Shown here: positions 30,348 to 39,643 of the stretch, one piece after another
Layout: every line of letters starts with the position of its first letter
How positions within the stretch are numbered: the first letter of the stretch is position 1
Source: Parafannyhessea umbonata
GTDB lineage: Bacteria; Actinomycetota; Coriobacteriia; Coriobacteriales; Atopobiaceae
Direction: 5' to 3'
Assembly: GCF_900105025.1 (NCBI RefSeq)
Contig: NZ_LT629759.1
Coordinates: 1,612,001 to 1,676,000, forward strand
Length of the DNA: 64,000 bases
Position numbers and translations under genes: made by a program
Notes under the pieces: model-generated
The model's database searches: none
The model's input: the letters and a program-made list of their open reading frames with translations, nothing else
What the model was told of the DNA's origin: nothing

Positions 30348-33014
30348 CTAGCCTATCTTCACGATGGGCGCGAAGCCCTTCATAAGCTTCTTCGTCTTGC
30401 CGGTCCTCGTGAAGTACACGGTGATGGTGTCGCCGGAGGCCTCCTTCACGATGCCGGGCCCAAACGTCTTGTGCGACACCTGGTCACCGGGAGCAAACGT
30501 CTCCTCCGCCTTCTTGCGGTCGCGCACGGGCGCTGCCGCCGGGCGAGAAGAGCCTGCCCCCATGCCCGCGGACGCACCGCCAATCGGGCGACCCGGCCAG
30601 CTGGGGGCCGCGGTGCCGCTCGGACGCGCGCCGCCGGTCGAGCGCGTGTGGCTGCCGAACACGTGGCCCCCGTACACCTCGGAGCCGCGGCCCGATCCGT
30701 ACGTGCCGTGACGGTCGCCGCGCTTCTCCCATCCCACGCCAGAGAAGCCGGACGACCCCACGCCGATGGCGTTCACGTCCTCGGCCGGGATCTCGTTCAA
30801 AAAGCGGCTGCACGGGTTTGTCTGCACGGAGCCAAACATGCGGCGCGTCACGGCGTACGTTAGGTACAGCCGCCTCTCCGCGCGCGTGATGGCCACGTAC
30901 GCAAGGCGGCGCTCCTCCTCGATGGACTCCGCGTCGCCCTCGTGCGCGCGGTGCGGGAAGATGCCCTCCTCCATGCCGGCCACGAACACCACGGGAAACT
31001 CCAGGCCCTTGGCGGAGTGGATCGTCATCATCGTGATGGCGCTCGACTGCCCCGCAAGCGAGTCGAGGTCACTCCTCAGGGCCAGCCACTCCATGAACGC
31101 GGGGAGCTTCTCGGCCGCCACCGGCGGAAGTCCGCCCGCGCCCTGCGCCGCTGCCCCCGCCGCCGGCGCAGCGGCTGCGCCGCCGTCGAGCGCGCCGGCC
31201 TCGCGCAGCTGCTCCAGGCTCTCGAGCGTCGCCGCCGCGTCCTCGTGCGTCTCGTCGAACTCCTGCGCGACGCCAAAGAACTCCTTGATGTTCTCTACCC
31301 TGCCGTCGGCCTCCATGGTCTGCTCCGCCTCGAGTGCCTGGATCAGCCCGGTGCGGTCGATGATCATCTGCACCACGTCCGCCAGGTCGCCGTCAAAGTG
31401 GCGCGCCGCCTCGATCGCGTTCGTGAAGCCGGCGAGCGCGTTTCTGGCCTTCGCGCTCAGGACGCCCGGCTCCGTGACGCACGCCTCCGCGGCCGAGAAG
31501 AACGATATACCCCGCTCGGCGGCATAGGCGCGGATGCGGTTGACGGACGTCGTCCCCAGCCCGCGGCGCGGCGTGTTGATGACGCGCAGCGCGCTGACGT
31601 CGTCGTCCGGGTTCACGACCAGCTTGAGGTAGGCCATAACGTCGCGGATCTCCGCGCGGTCGAAGAAGCGCGTGCCGCCCACGATCTTGTACGGCACGCC
31701 CGCGCGCAGGAACATGTCCTCGAGCGTGCGCGACTGCGCGTTCGTGCGATAGAACACGGCGACGTCGTCGTAGCTCGTGCCGCGGTCGTGCAGCTTCTCT
31801 ATCTCGCTGCCGATCCAGCGCCCCTCGTCGCGCTCGTCCGCGGCCTGGAACACCTCGATCTTTTCGCCGTCGCCGCGGTCCGTGAACAGGCGCTTCTGCT
31901 CGCGGCGCGAGTTGTTGCGCACCACGGCGTTCGCGGCGTTCAGGATGTGGCCGGTCGAGCGGTAGTTCTGCTCAAGCTTCACCACCTCGGCGTCCGGGTA
32001 GTCCTTTCGGAAGCTCAGGATGTTCTTGATGTCCGCGCCACGCCAGCTATAGATGGACTGGTCGTCGTCGCCCACGACCATGAGGTTGCGGTACTTCTTC
32101 GCAAGCAGGTTCGTGATCGCGTACTGCACGGCGTTCGTATCCTGGTACTCGTCCACGCTGATCTGGCGGAAGCGCTCCTGGTAGCGGTCGAGCACCTCCG
32201 GCTCCTTGCTCAGGAGCTCGAACGTCTTTACCAGCAGGTCGTCGAAGTCCATCGCGTTCGCGCGGGCCAGGCGCCGGTCGAGCTCCGCGTACACGCGGGC
32301 CGCGGCGCGCTCCACGGGCGACTGCGCCTGCGAGGACATCTCCTCCGCAGACACGAGGGCGTTCTTCGCCTGGCTTATCTTGGAGCGCACCGCCGGCAGC
32401 GGGCACTGCTTCGAGTCGAGGTCGAGGTCGCTCATGATGCTCTTGACCAGGCGCTTCGAGTCGTCGTCGTCGTAGATCGTGAAGTTTGGCTTGTAGCCCA
32501 GAAGGTCGGCGTCCTCGCGCAGCATGCGCACGCACATGGCGTGGAACGTGCAGATCCACATGCCGCGCGTGCCGCCGGGCAGCACCTTGCCCAGGCGCTC
32601 GCGCATCTCGGCCGCAGCCTTGTTGGTGAACGTGATGGCCAGCACCTGCCACGGGCGCACGCCCTCGTCCGCGATCATGTGAGCGATGCGGTACGTGAGC
32701 ACGCGCGTCTTACCAGAGCCCGCGCCGGCAAGCACCAGAAGCGGGCCGCGCGTGCACTCCGCCGCCCTGCGCTGCGCGGGGTTGAGGCCGTCCAGGTCGA
32801 CGCTCGGGCGCGCGGGCGCCTGGGGTACGGGCGCGGGACCGTCGGCGGGAACGTAGTCCGCGGGTGCCCAGGCGGCGCCGTCTGAAACGCCGTCCTGCGC
32901 GGTCACGTCGCCGTACGCGTCGAGCGGCACCTCCTCCGGCGCAGGCGCGGGCGAGCCCTGGCCCGCAGGGCCTCCCATCAGCGAAAAGAGCGATTGTTGC
33001 ACGTCTTGGGGCAT
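30348..33014 (-). CDS. pcrA: ATP-dependent DNA helicase PcrA/UvrD
   Basis: An 888-residue superfamily 1 3'-5' helicase for nucleotide-excision repair and clearing of replication blocks. An N-terminal Pro/Ala-rich extension of about 75 residues precedes motif I, AGAGSGKTR (96-104). Further motifs include VDEYQDTN (II), VGDDDQSIYSWRGA (III), LEQNYRST (IV), MTIHSAKGLEFPVVF (V) and AYVAITRAERRLYL (VI). The C-terminal Tudor-like module (VSHKTFGPGIVKEASGDT) binds RNA polymerase in related PcrA proteins. An Ala/Gly/Pro-rich insert lies near residues 610-640. The start is the ATG at 33014, with GGAGGAG upstream; the longer frame to 33323 is read-through over the divergent gap. Confidence 0.96.
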   Translation of the reverse strand: MPQDVQQSLFSLMGGPAGQGSPAPAPEEVPLDAYGDVTAQDGVSDGAAWAPADYVPADGPAPVPQAPARPSVDLDGLNPAQRRAAECTRGPLLVLAGAGSGKTRVLTYRIAHMIADEGVRPWQVLAITFTNKAAAEMRERLGKVLPGGTRGMWICTFHAMCVRMLREDADLLGYKPNFTIYDDDDSKRLVKSIMSDLDLDSKQCPLPAVRSKISQAKNALVSAEEMSSQAQSPVERAAARVYAELDRRLARANAMDFDDLLVKTFELLSKEPEVLDRYQERFRQISVDEYQDTNAVQYAITNLLAKKYRNLMVVGDDDQSIYSWRGADIKNILSFRKDYPDAEVVKLEQNYRSTGHILNAANAVVRNNSRREQKRLFTDRGDGEKIEVFQAADERDEGRWIGSEIEKLHDRGTSYDDVAVFYRTNAQSRTLEDMFLRAGVPYKIVGGTRFFDRAEIRDVMAYLKLVVNPDDDVSALRVINTPRRGLGTTSVNRIRAYAAERGISFFSAAEACVTEPGVLSAKARNALAGFTNAIEAARHFDGDLADVVQMIIDRTGLIQALEAEQTMEADGRVENIKEFFGVAQEFDETHEDAAATLESLEQLREAGALDGGAAAAPAAGAAAQGAGGLPPVAAEKLPAFMEWLALRSDLDSLAGQSSAITMMTIHSAKGLEFPVVFVAGMEEGIFPHRAHEGDAESIEEERRLAYVAITRAERRLYLTYAVTRRMFGSVQTNPCSRFLNEIPAEDVNAIGVGSSGFSGVGWEKRGDRHGTYGSGRGSEVYGGHVFGSHTRSTGGARPSGTAAPSWPGRPIGGASAGMGAGSSRPAAAPVRDRKKAEETFAPGDQVSHKTFGPGIVKEASGDTITVYFTRTGKTKKLMKGFAPIVKIG

Positions 33015-33134
33015 GTACTTCTCCTCCAGCCTCTTGTTTGTCCTGAATGAGTCTAGCGCAGCCGGGCGACACGAATCCCACCCTGCGGAATACCTCCGCA
33101 CGATTTGCCGCCGCCCGTCCGCGGCTGCGTTCGC

Positions 33135-33140
33135 TATCAT
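33135..33140 (+). promoter_or_regulatory. -10-like box TATCAT before the 2Fe-2S protein gene
   Basis: TATCAT lies 64 bases upstream of the BFD-like gene in the divergent gap with pcrA. A TTTGCC hexamer lies 26 bases before it, which is too far for a standard -35. Confidence 0.3.
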
Positions 33141-33204
33141 GTCCCCAACCACGCGCCAGCCGCAGGGGCCCGGCGCGCCAGGCACGCGACGGACGGGAGC
33201 CCGC

Positions 33205-33417
33205 ATGAAGATGACGAAGACGTTCTGCAACTGCCGCGACGTGACGTATGCGGACATCATGGCGGCCATGCGCGCCGGCGCCACCACGGCGGAAGAGGTG
33301 TCGGCCGCCACGGGCGCGGGCACGGGCTGCGGGCGGTGCCGCGAGGCGCTGGACTTCGTGGTGCGCGACTTTCTGGAGGAGCTCGGGGCCGAGAAGGACG
33401 GCTCCCTCCCCCTGTAG
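33205..33417 (+). CDS. BFD-like 2Fe-2S protein
   Basis: A 70-residue protein with the cysteine spacing of bacterioferritin-associated ferredoxin domains: FCNC near residue 7 and GCGRC near residue 40. Free-standing BFD proteins carry a 2Fe-2S cluster and, in proteobacteria, help release iron from bacterioferritin; in anaerobes their partners are less clear. GGGAG precedes the ATG at 33205; a second ATG two codons later is also possible. It lies upstream of a metal-exporting ATPase and a cobalt/nickel importer, so a metal-related job is plausible by context. Confidence 0.85.
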   Translation: MKMTKTFCNCRDVTYADIMAAMRAGATTAEEVSAATGAGTGCGRCREALDFVVRDFLEELGAEKDGSLPL

Positions 33418-33576
33418 CGCCCGCGGTGCCGCGCGCCGTCATACAGTGTTTCTCACCTTGCCGAACTTGACAACCGAGTGGGTAGATGCAACACTTTCAC
33501 CAGTAGTTATGAATGTCTGCTCATGTGTTCAAGTCTTGTGCGCGACACCCGCGCGCACTGCGAGGAAGGATGTGCC

Positions 33577-35589
33577 ATGTCCTGCAAGTGCTGCTCTTCC
33601 ACAGAGGACGATTCCTGCCGCCACCGCGACGAAGACGAGGCCGAGCGCGACGCGTCGTGCGGCTGCTGCTCGGGCGATGCCGACGTCGACAGCGATGACG
33701 ATGATGACGACGAGGACCCCTCCGTCCTGCGGAAGAAGATCTGCGCGTCCGCGGTGCTTCTGGTGGTGGCCGTCGTCGTAAACCGCGCGGCCGCGCTGCC
33801 GCTGTGGGCCCAGCTCGTCACCTACCTGCCCGCCTACCTGGTGGCGGGCTGGGGCGTGCTGCGCGAGGCCGCGGAGTCCATCGCGGAGCGCCGCCCGTTT
33901 GACGAGGACTTCCTCATGTCCGTCGCGACGCTGGGCGCGCTGCTCATTGGCTTTGTGCCGGGCGGCGAACCACAGTTTGCGGAGGCGGTGTTCGTGATGC
34001 TCTTCTTCCAGGTGGGAGAGCTGTTCGAGGGCATGGCGGAGGAGAGCTCGCGCCGCTCCATCCGCGAGCTGATGCAGATTCGCCCCGACGTGGCGTACGT
34101 GGAGCGCGACGGCGAGGTAGTGGCCGCAGACCCAGGCGACGTTGCGGTGGGCGACGTCATGGTGGTGCGCCCGGGCGAGAAGATCGCGCTGGACGGCGTT
34201 GTGATCGAGGGCCAGACGAGCCTTGACACCGTGGCCCTGACCGGCGAGAGCGTGCCGCGCGACGCCGGCGTGGGAGACGACGTGGCGTCCGGCTGCGTGA
34301 ACCTGACGGGGCTTCTGCGCGTGCGCGTGACGAGGGGCTTTGGCGAGTCCACGGCGAGCAGGATCATCGACCTGGTGCAGAACGCGAGCCGCAGCAAGTC
34401 GCGCTCCGAGAACTTCATCAAGCGCTTTGCACGGGTGTACACCCCGGTCGTGGTGTACCTGGCCATGGCCGTCGCGCTGGTGCCGCCGATCTTCTCGCCC
34501 GACTTTGCGGCGGCGCTTCCCACGTGGGTACTGCGCGCACTCACGTTTTTGGTGGTGAGCTGCCCGTGCGCGCTGGTGCTTTCGGTACCGCTGACGTTCT
34601 TTGGCGGGATTGGCGGGGCGTCGCGCCGCGGCATCCTGGTGAAGGGCTCCAACTACCTGGAGGCGCTCGCGAAGGCGCAGACCGTGGTGTTCGACAAGAC
34701 GGGCACGCTCACGAAGGGGACGTTCAAGGTGACACAGGTGCATCCGTCAAACATGACGGACGAGGAGCTTTTGCACCTGGCCGCGCACGTGGAGGCGAAC
34801 TCCACCCACCCGATCGCGGCGGCGCTCAGACTGGCGTTTCCGCTGGACGATGACGACTGCGTCGTGAGCGACGTGACGGAGGAGGCCGGCCACGGCGTGG
34901 TTGCGACGGTGAACGGGCATCGCGTGGCCGTGGGCAACGCAGCCCTGATGCGCGAGGTGGGTGCCACGCCGGAGACCTGCCACACGCTGGGCGGATCGGT
35001 GGTGCACGTTGCCGTGGACGGCGCGTACGCCGGGCACGTGCACGTTGCGGACGAGGTGAAGCCGGACGCGGCGGAGGCCATCCGCGCGCTGAGGGAGCTG
35101 GGCGTGCGCCGCACCGTCATGCTGACGGGCGACCGCGAGGTGACGGCAGAGATGGTGGCGCGCGAGCTTGGCATCGACGAGTTCCACGCTGAGCTTCTGC
35201 CCGAGGACAAGCTCGACCAGGTGGAGGGCCTGATGGACTCCCGCGAGGAGGACGCGACCCTTGCGTTTGTGGGCGACGGCATAAACGACGCCCCCGTGCT
35301 TGCCCGCGCGGACGTGGGCATTGCCATGGGCGCCATGGGGTCTGACGCCGCCATCGAGGCCGCGGACGTGGTGCTGATGGACGACAAGCCGTCGAACGTG
35401 GCAGTCGCCATGCGCATCGCCCGGCGCACGCTGCGGATTGCCCGCCAGAACATCGTGTTCGCGGTGGCAGTGAAGGTCGCGATACTGGCGCTGGCCGCCG
35501 TGGGCCTGGCCCCCATGTGGCTTGCGGTCTTTGGCGACGTGGGCGTGATGGTGCTGTGCGTGCTGAACGCGACGCGCGCGCTGAGGTAG
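33577..35589 (+). CDS. P1B-type heavy-metal-translocating ATPase (ZntA/CadA-like)
   Basis: A 670-residue ATP-driven metal exporter. The membrane SCPCALVLSVP motif (Cys329, Cys331), the phosphorylated Asp373 in DKTGTLT, TGES, and the hinge GDGINDAPVL are all visible. An Asp in the last helix region (FGDVGVMVLCVLNATRAL) is typical of Zn/Cd/Co-type pumps. In place of a folded HMA domain the N-terminus has two cysteine clusters (CKCC, CGCC) and a run of Asp residues, a probable metal-sensing or metal-buffering tail. The ATG at 33577 follows AGGAAGGA. A TTGACA at 33468 may be part of its promoter. The likely substrates are zinc, cadmium or lead. Confidence 0.92.
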   Translation: MSCKCCSSTEDDSCRHRDEDEAERDASCGCCSGDADVDSDDDDDDEDPSVLRKKICASAVLLVVAVVVNRAAALPLWAQLVTYLPAYLVAGWGVLREAAESIAERRPFDEDFLMSVATLGALLIGFVPGGEPQFAEAVFVMLFFQVGELFEGMAEESSRRSIRELMQIRPDVAYVERDGEVVAADPGDVAVGDVMVVRPGEKIALDGVVIEGQTSLDTVALTGESVPRDAGVGDDVASGCVNLTGLLRVRVTRGFGESTASRIIDLVQNASRSKSRSENFIKRFARVYTPVVVYLAMAVALVPPIFSPDFAAALPTWVLRALTFLVVSCPCALVLSVPLTFFGGIGGASRRGILVKGSNYLEALAKAQTVVFDKTGTLTKGTFKVTQVHPSNMTDEELLHLAAHVEANSTHPIAAALRLAFPLDDDDCVVSDVTEEAGHGVVATVNGHRVAVGNAALMREVGATPETCHTLGGSVVHVAVDGAYAGHVHVADEVKPDAAEAIRALRELGVRRTVMLTGDREVTAEMVARELGIDEFHAELLPEDKLDQVEGLMDSREEDATLAFVGDGINDAPVLARADVGIAMGAMGSDAAIEAADVVLMDDKPSNVAVAMRIARRTLRIARQNIVFAVAVKVAILALAAVGLAPMWLAVFGDVGVMVLCVLNATRALR

Positions 35590-35644
35590 CGGCGACGGCA
35601 GAGCGTGCCTGGACCCATGATAGCCGCGCGGCGGGCGCTCGCGC

Positions 35645-35650
35645 TAGAAT
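35645..35650 (+). promoter_or_regulatory. -10-like box TAGAAT before cbiM
   Basis: TAGAAT in the context CGCTAGAATGG lies 60 bases upstream of the cbiM start. The gap is only 120 bases long and has no room for a cobalamin riboswitch. The element marks the ECF operon as separately transcribed from the ATPase. Confidence 0.4.
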
Positions 35651-35709
35651 GGCCTAACGCGCCGCACGACGCAGCGCACGCCACCGACCACCCGCCCCGA
35701 AGGAGCGCC

Positions 35710-36765
35710 ATGCACATTCCGGAGAACTACCTGAGCCCATCCACCTGCGGCGTGTTCGCCGTTGCCATGGTGCCCATATGGATGCGCGCCGTGCGCCACG
35801 TGCGCGAGGAGGTGCCGCGCCAGAAGATGCCGCTCGTGGGCGTGGCTGCCGCGTTCTGCTTTCTGGCCATGATGTTCAACATCCCGCTGCCCGGCGGCAC
35901 CACCGGCCACGCCGTGGCGGGAACGCTGGTGGCGATCCTGTTTGGCCCGTGGGCGGCGACGCTTGCCATAAGCATCGCGCTGGCGATCCAGGCCGTGATG
36001 TTTGGCGACGGCGGCATCCTGGCGCTTCCGGCGAACTGCTTCAACATGGCGTTTGTGCTGCCGATGTGCGGGTACGCCGTGTACGGCCTGGTGCGCGGGC
36101 GAGAAGGACGGCACACCGGCGCGAGGGCGGGCTCGGGACGCCCAGGCCTGGGACGGGAGCTTGTTGCGGCCGGCGTGGGCTCCTACGTTGGCATCAACGC
36201 CGCCGCCCTGTGCGCCGCCATCGAGTTTGGCGTGCAGCCGCTGCTGTTTTCTGACGCGGCGGGACGCGCGCTGTACTGCCCGTACCCGCTGTGGGTGTCC
36301 GTTCCGGCCATGCTTGTGGGGCACCTGACCGTGTGGGGCGCCGCGGAGGTGGTGTTCACGGTTGGCATCCTGGCGTTCGTTCGCAGGGTGGCGCCGGGCT
36401 TTGGCCTGGGAGGCCTTGCCGGCGACGGCGTGCAGGCCACACCGGTGCGCGCGGCGCGTCCCGTGCTGGCACTGGTGGCGGCACTTGCCGTGCTGACGCC
36501 GCTTGGACTTCTGGCCACGGGCGACGCCTGGGGCGAGTGGTCCACGGCAGACCTTGCCGCGCAGGTGGGCTACACCCCCGCCGGAATGGCGCACGGATGG
36601 GAGTGGGCGTCGCTCATGCCTGACTACTCCCTGGGGGCGCTGCCGTCGTGGCTGGGCTACGTGCTGAGCGCCGCGATCGGCGTGGGCGCTCTGCTCGTTG
36701 CGTTCAGGCTGCTTGGCGCGGGCGCGTCTTCCCGCGTTGACTTTGGGCCGCGCCACGATGGCTAG
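35710..36765 (+). CDS. cbiM: Cobalt/nickel ECF importer substrate-binding component CbiM/NikM, with CbiN-like C-terminal part
   Basis: A 351-residue membrane protein. It begins MHIPENYLSP, where Met1 and His2 of the conserved MHIP(D/E) start form part of the metal site in CbiM/NikM. About seven helices follow. After a variable Arg/Gly loop (residues 130-150) the last 100 residues (TPLGLLATGDAWGEWS then a final helix) resemble a fused CbiN/PDGLE domain. The ATG at 35710 follows GAAGGAG. It overlaps the next gene by 8 bases. Together with CbiQ and CbiO it should import Co2+ or Ni2+; the sequence alone does not tell which. Confidence 0.9.
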   Translation: MHIPENYLSPSTCGVFAVAMVPIWMRAVRHVREEVPRQKMPLVGVAAAFCFLAMMFNIPLPGGTTGHAVAGTLVAILFGPWAATLAISIALAIQAVMFGDGGILALPANCFNMAFVLPMCGYAVYGLVRGREGRHTGARAGSGRPGLGRELVAAGVGSYVGINAAALCAAIEFGVQPLLFSDAAGRALYCPYPLWVSVPAMLVGHLTVWGAAEVVFTVGILAFVRRVAPGFGLGGLAGDGVQATPVRAARPVLALVAALAVLTPLGLLATGDAWGEWSTADLAAQVGYTPAGMAHGWEWASLMPDYSLGALPSWLGYVLSAAIGVGALLVAFRLLGAGASSRVDFGPRHDG

Positions 36766-37600
36766 CGGCGACGGGCAAGACGCGGGGCAGGCCGGGCTTC
36801 CCACATGGCTCACGCGCGACGAGGAGTACGAGCCGCCACGGGAGCGGGGCAACTTCGTGGCGAAGAGCATGCTGGGCATGGCGGGCGTACTCGCGCGGAT
36901 GCGCCTGGACGATGGTCAGGCAGGACCACTGAGCCCCTCCGCCCCGCTGAAGCTTGTACTGGGGCTTGCGATGATCCTGCTGACCTCGCTCAGCCAAAAC
37001 TACGCCTTTGTGCTGGTGGCGCTGGCGCTTGCCCTTGTGCGTGCCGCGCTCTTGCCCGCCCGGGCCCTGAGACGCACGGCCGCGGTGGCCGGCGTTGCGG
37101 CGGCGCTCACGTTTGTTGTCATGCTGCCGGCGACGCTGTTGGGGCAGGCGCACTCCGCGGTGCTCTTGGGCACGAAGGCCCTGGTGACGACCGCCATCGC
37201 CATGGAGGTGACGCTCGGCACGCCCGCAGGTGCGCTGACGCGCGCCCTGCGCACGCTGCGCGTGCCGGCCACGGCCGTGCTGACGCTTGACCTTGCGCTA
37301 CGGAGCATTGTGGACCTGGGCCGCGTGGCCGAGGAGGTGCTGTGCGCCCTGCGCCTGAGGAGCGTGGGCCGCGACCACGACAAGAGGTCTTCCATCGGAG
37401 GCGTCGGCGGCGTGCTCTTGCTGAAGGCCGGCAGGTCCGCGGCCGAGACGGCGGACGCGATGGCGTGCCGCGGCTTCGACGGCTCCTACGACGTGGCGCC
37501 CGAGAGGCGCCGTCCGCACCAGCGCGCGGTCGACTGCGCGTGGCTGCTGGGAACGGCGGTTCTTCTCGCCCTCTTCATCTATCTGCAAGGACTGGTCTAG
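36758..37600 (+). CDS. cbiQ: ECF transporter transmembrane component CbiQ (EcfT)
   Basis: A 280-residue membrane protein with four to five helices in residues 65-200 and near the end, plus the cytoplasmic coupling segment ADAMACRGFDGSY, which matches the A-x-RG motif by which EcfT contacts the ATPases. The first 50 residues are soluble and unlike known CbiQ proteins. The ATG at 36758 overlaps the cbiM stop, and the stop abuts the ATG of cbiO (TAGATG), so all three genes are coupled. A GGCGAGAA octamer lies antisense near the 3' end. Confidence 0.9.
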   Translation: MASGDGQDAGQAGLPTWLTRDEEYEPPRERGNFVAKSMLGMAGVLARMRLDDGQAGPLSPSAPLKLVLGLAMILLTSLSQNYAFVLVALALALVRAALLPARALRRTAAVAGVAAALTFVVMLPATLLGQAHSAVLLGTKALVTTAIAMEVTLGTPAGALTRALRTLRVPATAVLTLDLALRSIVDLGRVAEEVLCALRLRSVGRDHDKRSSIGGVGGVLLLKAGRSAAETADAMACRGFDGSYDVAPERRRPHQRAVDCAWLLGTAVLLALFIYLQGLV

Positions 37601-38353
37601 ATGCATCCCTACGTTCACCCACAGCGCCTCCACCACCCGCACGCAGCGGGCGCGCGACCGGCGCTCATGCGCTTTGACGACTTCTGCTTTGCCTACGACG
37701 ACGTGCCCGTGCTGCGCCACATCGACCTTGAGATCGACGCGGGCGACTCCGTGGTGCTGATGGGCGACAACGGCTCGGGGAAGTCCACGCTGCTGCGCGC
37801 GATGAGCGGGCTGGTGCACCCGCAGGTGGGGACGTACCGCTTTGACGGGCGGGTGGTGGACGCGGCCTCCATGCGCGACCCGGAGTTCAGCCGCCGGCTG
37901 CACCAGCGCGTGGGGTTCATCTTCCAGGACAGCGACAGCATGCTCTTTACGGCGAGCGTGGAGGACGAGGTGGCGTTTGGACCGTCGCAGATGGGGCTCT
38001 CCGCGAAGGAGGTCTCTGCGCGCGTGGACGACTGCCTGGGGCTTCTGGGCATTGGGCACCTGCGTGGGCGCGCGCCGTACAACCTTTCCGGCGGTGAGAA
38101 GAAGAAGGTGGCCATCGCGAGCGTACTGGCCATGAACCCCGAGGTGCTGTGCCTGGACGAGCCGATGGCCGCGCTGGACGCTCGCACGCAGGAGTGGCTG
38201 CTGGGGTTTCTGAAGCAGCTGAAGCATGCCGGGAAGACCCTGGTGGTGGCGACGCACGACCAGTCCCTTGCGGACGAGCTCGCGGACTACTTCGTGTACA
38301 TGGGCGACTTCCACGGATACGCCGACCGGCCCCACGTGCACGTGAACGAGTAG
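37601..38353 (+). CDS. cbiO: ECF transporter ATPase CbiO with His-rich N-terminus
   Basis: A 250-residue ABC ATPase. Walker A is GDNGSGKST, the Q-loop lies in GFIFQDSDSML, the signature is LSGGEKKK and Walker B is VLCLDEP, followed by a switch His in VATHDQS. It energises CbiM-CbiQ as a homodimer. The first 20 residues (HPYVHPQRLHHPH) are unusually rich in His, and the C-terminus also carries several His, which suggests sensing or buffering of the imported metal. The ATG directly follows the cbiQ stop. Confidence 0.93.
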   Translation: MHPYVHPQRLHHPHAAGARPALMRFDDFCFAYDDVPVLRHIDLEIDAGDSVVLMGDNGSGKSTLLRAMSGLVHPQVGTYRFDGRVVDAASMRDPEFSRRLHQRVGFIFQDSDSMLFTASVEDEVAFGPSQMGLSAKEVSARVDDCLGLLGIGHLRGRAPYNLSGGEKKKVAIASVLAMNPEVLCLDEPMAALDARTQEWLLGFLKQLKHAGKTLVVATHDQSLADELADYFVYMGDFHGYADRPHVHVNE

Positions 38354-38401
38354 TGCTCGCGAGCGCCGAGGCGACGCCCGCGAGCGCCCTCCCGCGCCGC
38401 C

Positions 38402-39355
38402 CTACGCGTCGAGCTTTCCGTAGAACGAGCTCAGCAGCTCGGCGGACTTGTGCAGCGCCGCCAGCTCGTCCTCCTGCAGGTCGATCTCCACAATTTCCTT
38501 CACGCCGGTGTGGTCCAGGATCGCCGGGACGGAGAGGTACGTGCCGTTGAGGCCGTACATGCCGTCGACGCGCACGGACACCGGCATGATGCTCTTCTCG
38601 TCCAGGAGGATGGACTTCGCGATGGCCGTCACGCTCGCCCCGATGCCGTAGCAGGTGTTGCCCTTGCGGCTGAACACGTCCCAGCCGGCCTGGACCGTGC
38701 GCTTGCGCAGGTCCTCGCGGGTAGTGCCGCGCGTGCGCGGGGCGTTGTCGCGCAGGACGTCGTCCACGCGCTTGCCGCCTATGGTCGCGCTGTTCCAGCT
38801 CACGATTTCGGAATCACCGTGCTCGCCCAGCACGAACGCCTCAACGCTCGCGGGCGACAGATCGTACATCTGCGACAGCGCGCGGCACAGGCGCGCCGTG
38901 TCCAGGTTGGTGCCAGAGCCGATCACGCGCTCCGCGGGAAGCCCGCTCACGCGCCACGTGTAGTAGGTCATGATGTCCACGGGGTTCGACACCACCACGA
39001 AGATGCCGTTGAAGCCGGAGGCCATCACGCTCTGCACCACCTCGCGCACCACGTGCAGGCTGGGCCTCAGCATCTCCAGGCGGTCGTTGGAGTCCTTCGG
39101 CATGGGCGCCGCGGCCGTGATGACCACGATGTCGGCGTCGGAGCACTCCTCGTAGCCGCCCGCGTGCACCCTCATGTTGCGGTTCATGAAGTACACGGCG
39201 TCCTGCATGTCCAGCGCCTGTCCCTCGGCGACCTCCTTGTTGATGTCGATCAGGCAGACGTCCTCGCACAGCCCCTGGCTCACGATGCTGAACGCGGTGG
39301 TGGAGCCCACGTTTCCCGCGCCGACGATTACGACCTTAGAGTTCCTGAAGCTCAT
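38402..39355 (-). CDS. L-lactate dehydrogenase-family 2-hydroxyacid dehydrogenase
   Basis: A 317-residue NAD-dependent enzyme of the LDH/MDH family. VVIVGAGNVGSTTAF binds NAD; SGTNLDTARL holds Asp and Arg for catalysis and substrate binding; LGEHGDSE holds the catalytic His. The mobile specificity loop reads AAPMPKDSNDRLEM where lactate dehydrogenases usually have a Gln (NQKPGETR-like). The substrate may therefore be a bulkier 2-oxoacid than pyruvate, as in hydroxyisocaproate dehydrogenases. The ATG at 39355 has GCGAGG upstream. It stands alone and converges on the cbi operon with 48 bases between stops. Confidence 0.87.
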   Translation of the reverse strand: MSFRNSKVVIVGAGNVGSTTAFSIVSQGLCEDVCLIDINKEVAEGQALDMQDAVYFMNRNMRVHAGGYEECSDADIVVITAAAPMPKDSNDRLEMLRPSLHVVREVVQSVMASGFNGIFVVVSNPVDIMTYYTWRVSGLPAERVIGSGTNLDTARLCRALSQMYDLSPASVEAFVLGEHGDSEIVSWNSATIGGKRVDDVLRDNAPRTRGTTREDLRKRTVQAGWDVFSRKGNTCYGIGASVTAIAKSILLDEKSIMPVSVRVDGMYGLNGTYLSVPAILDHTGVKEIVEIDLQEDELAALHKSAELLSSFYGKLDA

Positions 39356-39643
39356 GTGTACCTCGCTTCTCTTGGTTGGTTCACACACCTGCCGCCGCGG
39401 CCGCAGACGCGACGGCACAACACCTGTCATGCTTGCACAAACGCCCGGGCGCGGGCACGGCACGTGGCGAACGTCTCACCGACAACACATGCGGCGACGC
39501 GCCTTTGCACCACGAGAGGGGCGTTCGGTACCAGCTACGGCCCGTATCAGGCACCAACCTGCCCGTTCTGCGAACGTTTCGCGTGGCGCCCCAACTTGCC
39601 GTATGCTGGTGCAAGTTTGCAACCCGCGAAGGGAGGGCCGGTC

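Noticed and set aside
33418-33576. SmtB/ArsR-type operator before the metal ATPase
   Set aside because: TGAAT...GTTCA near 33510 looked like an inverted repeat, but only the outer four bases of the arms match.
35590-35709. Cobalamin or nickel/cobalt riboswitch before cbiM
   Set aside because: The gap is only 120 bases, and I see neither the B12-box nor a four-way-junction NiCo fold.
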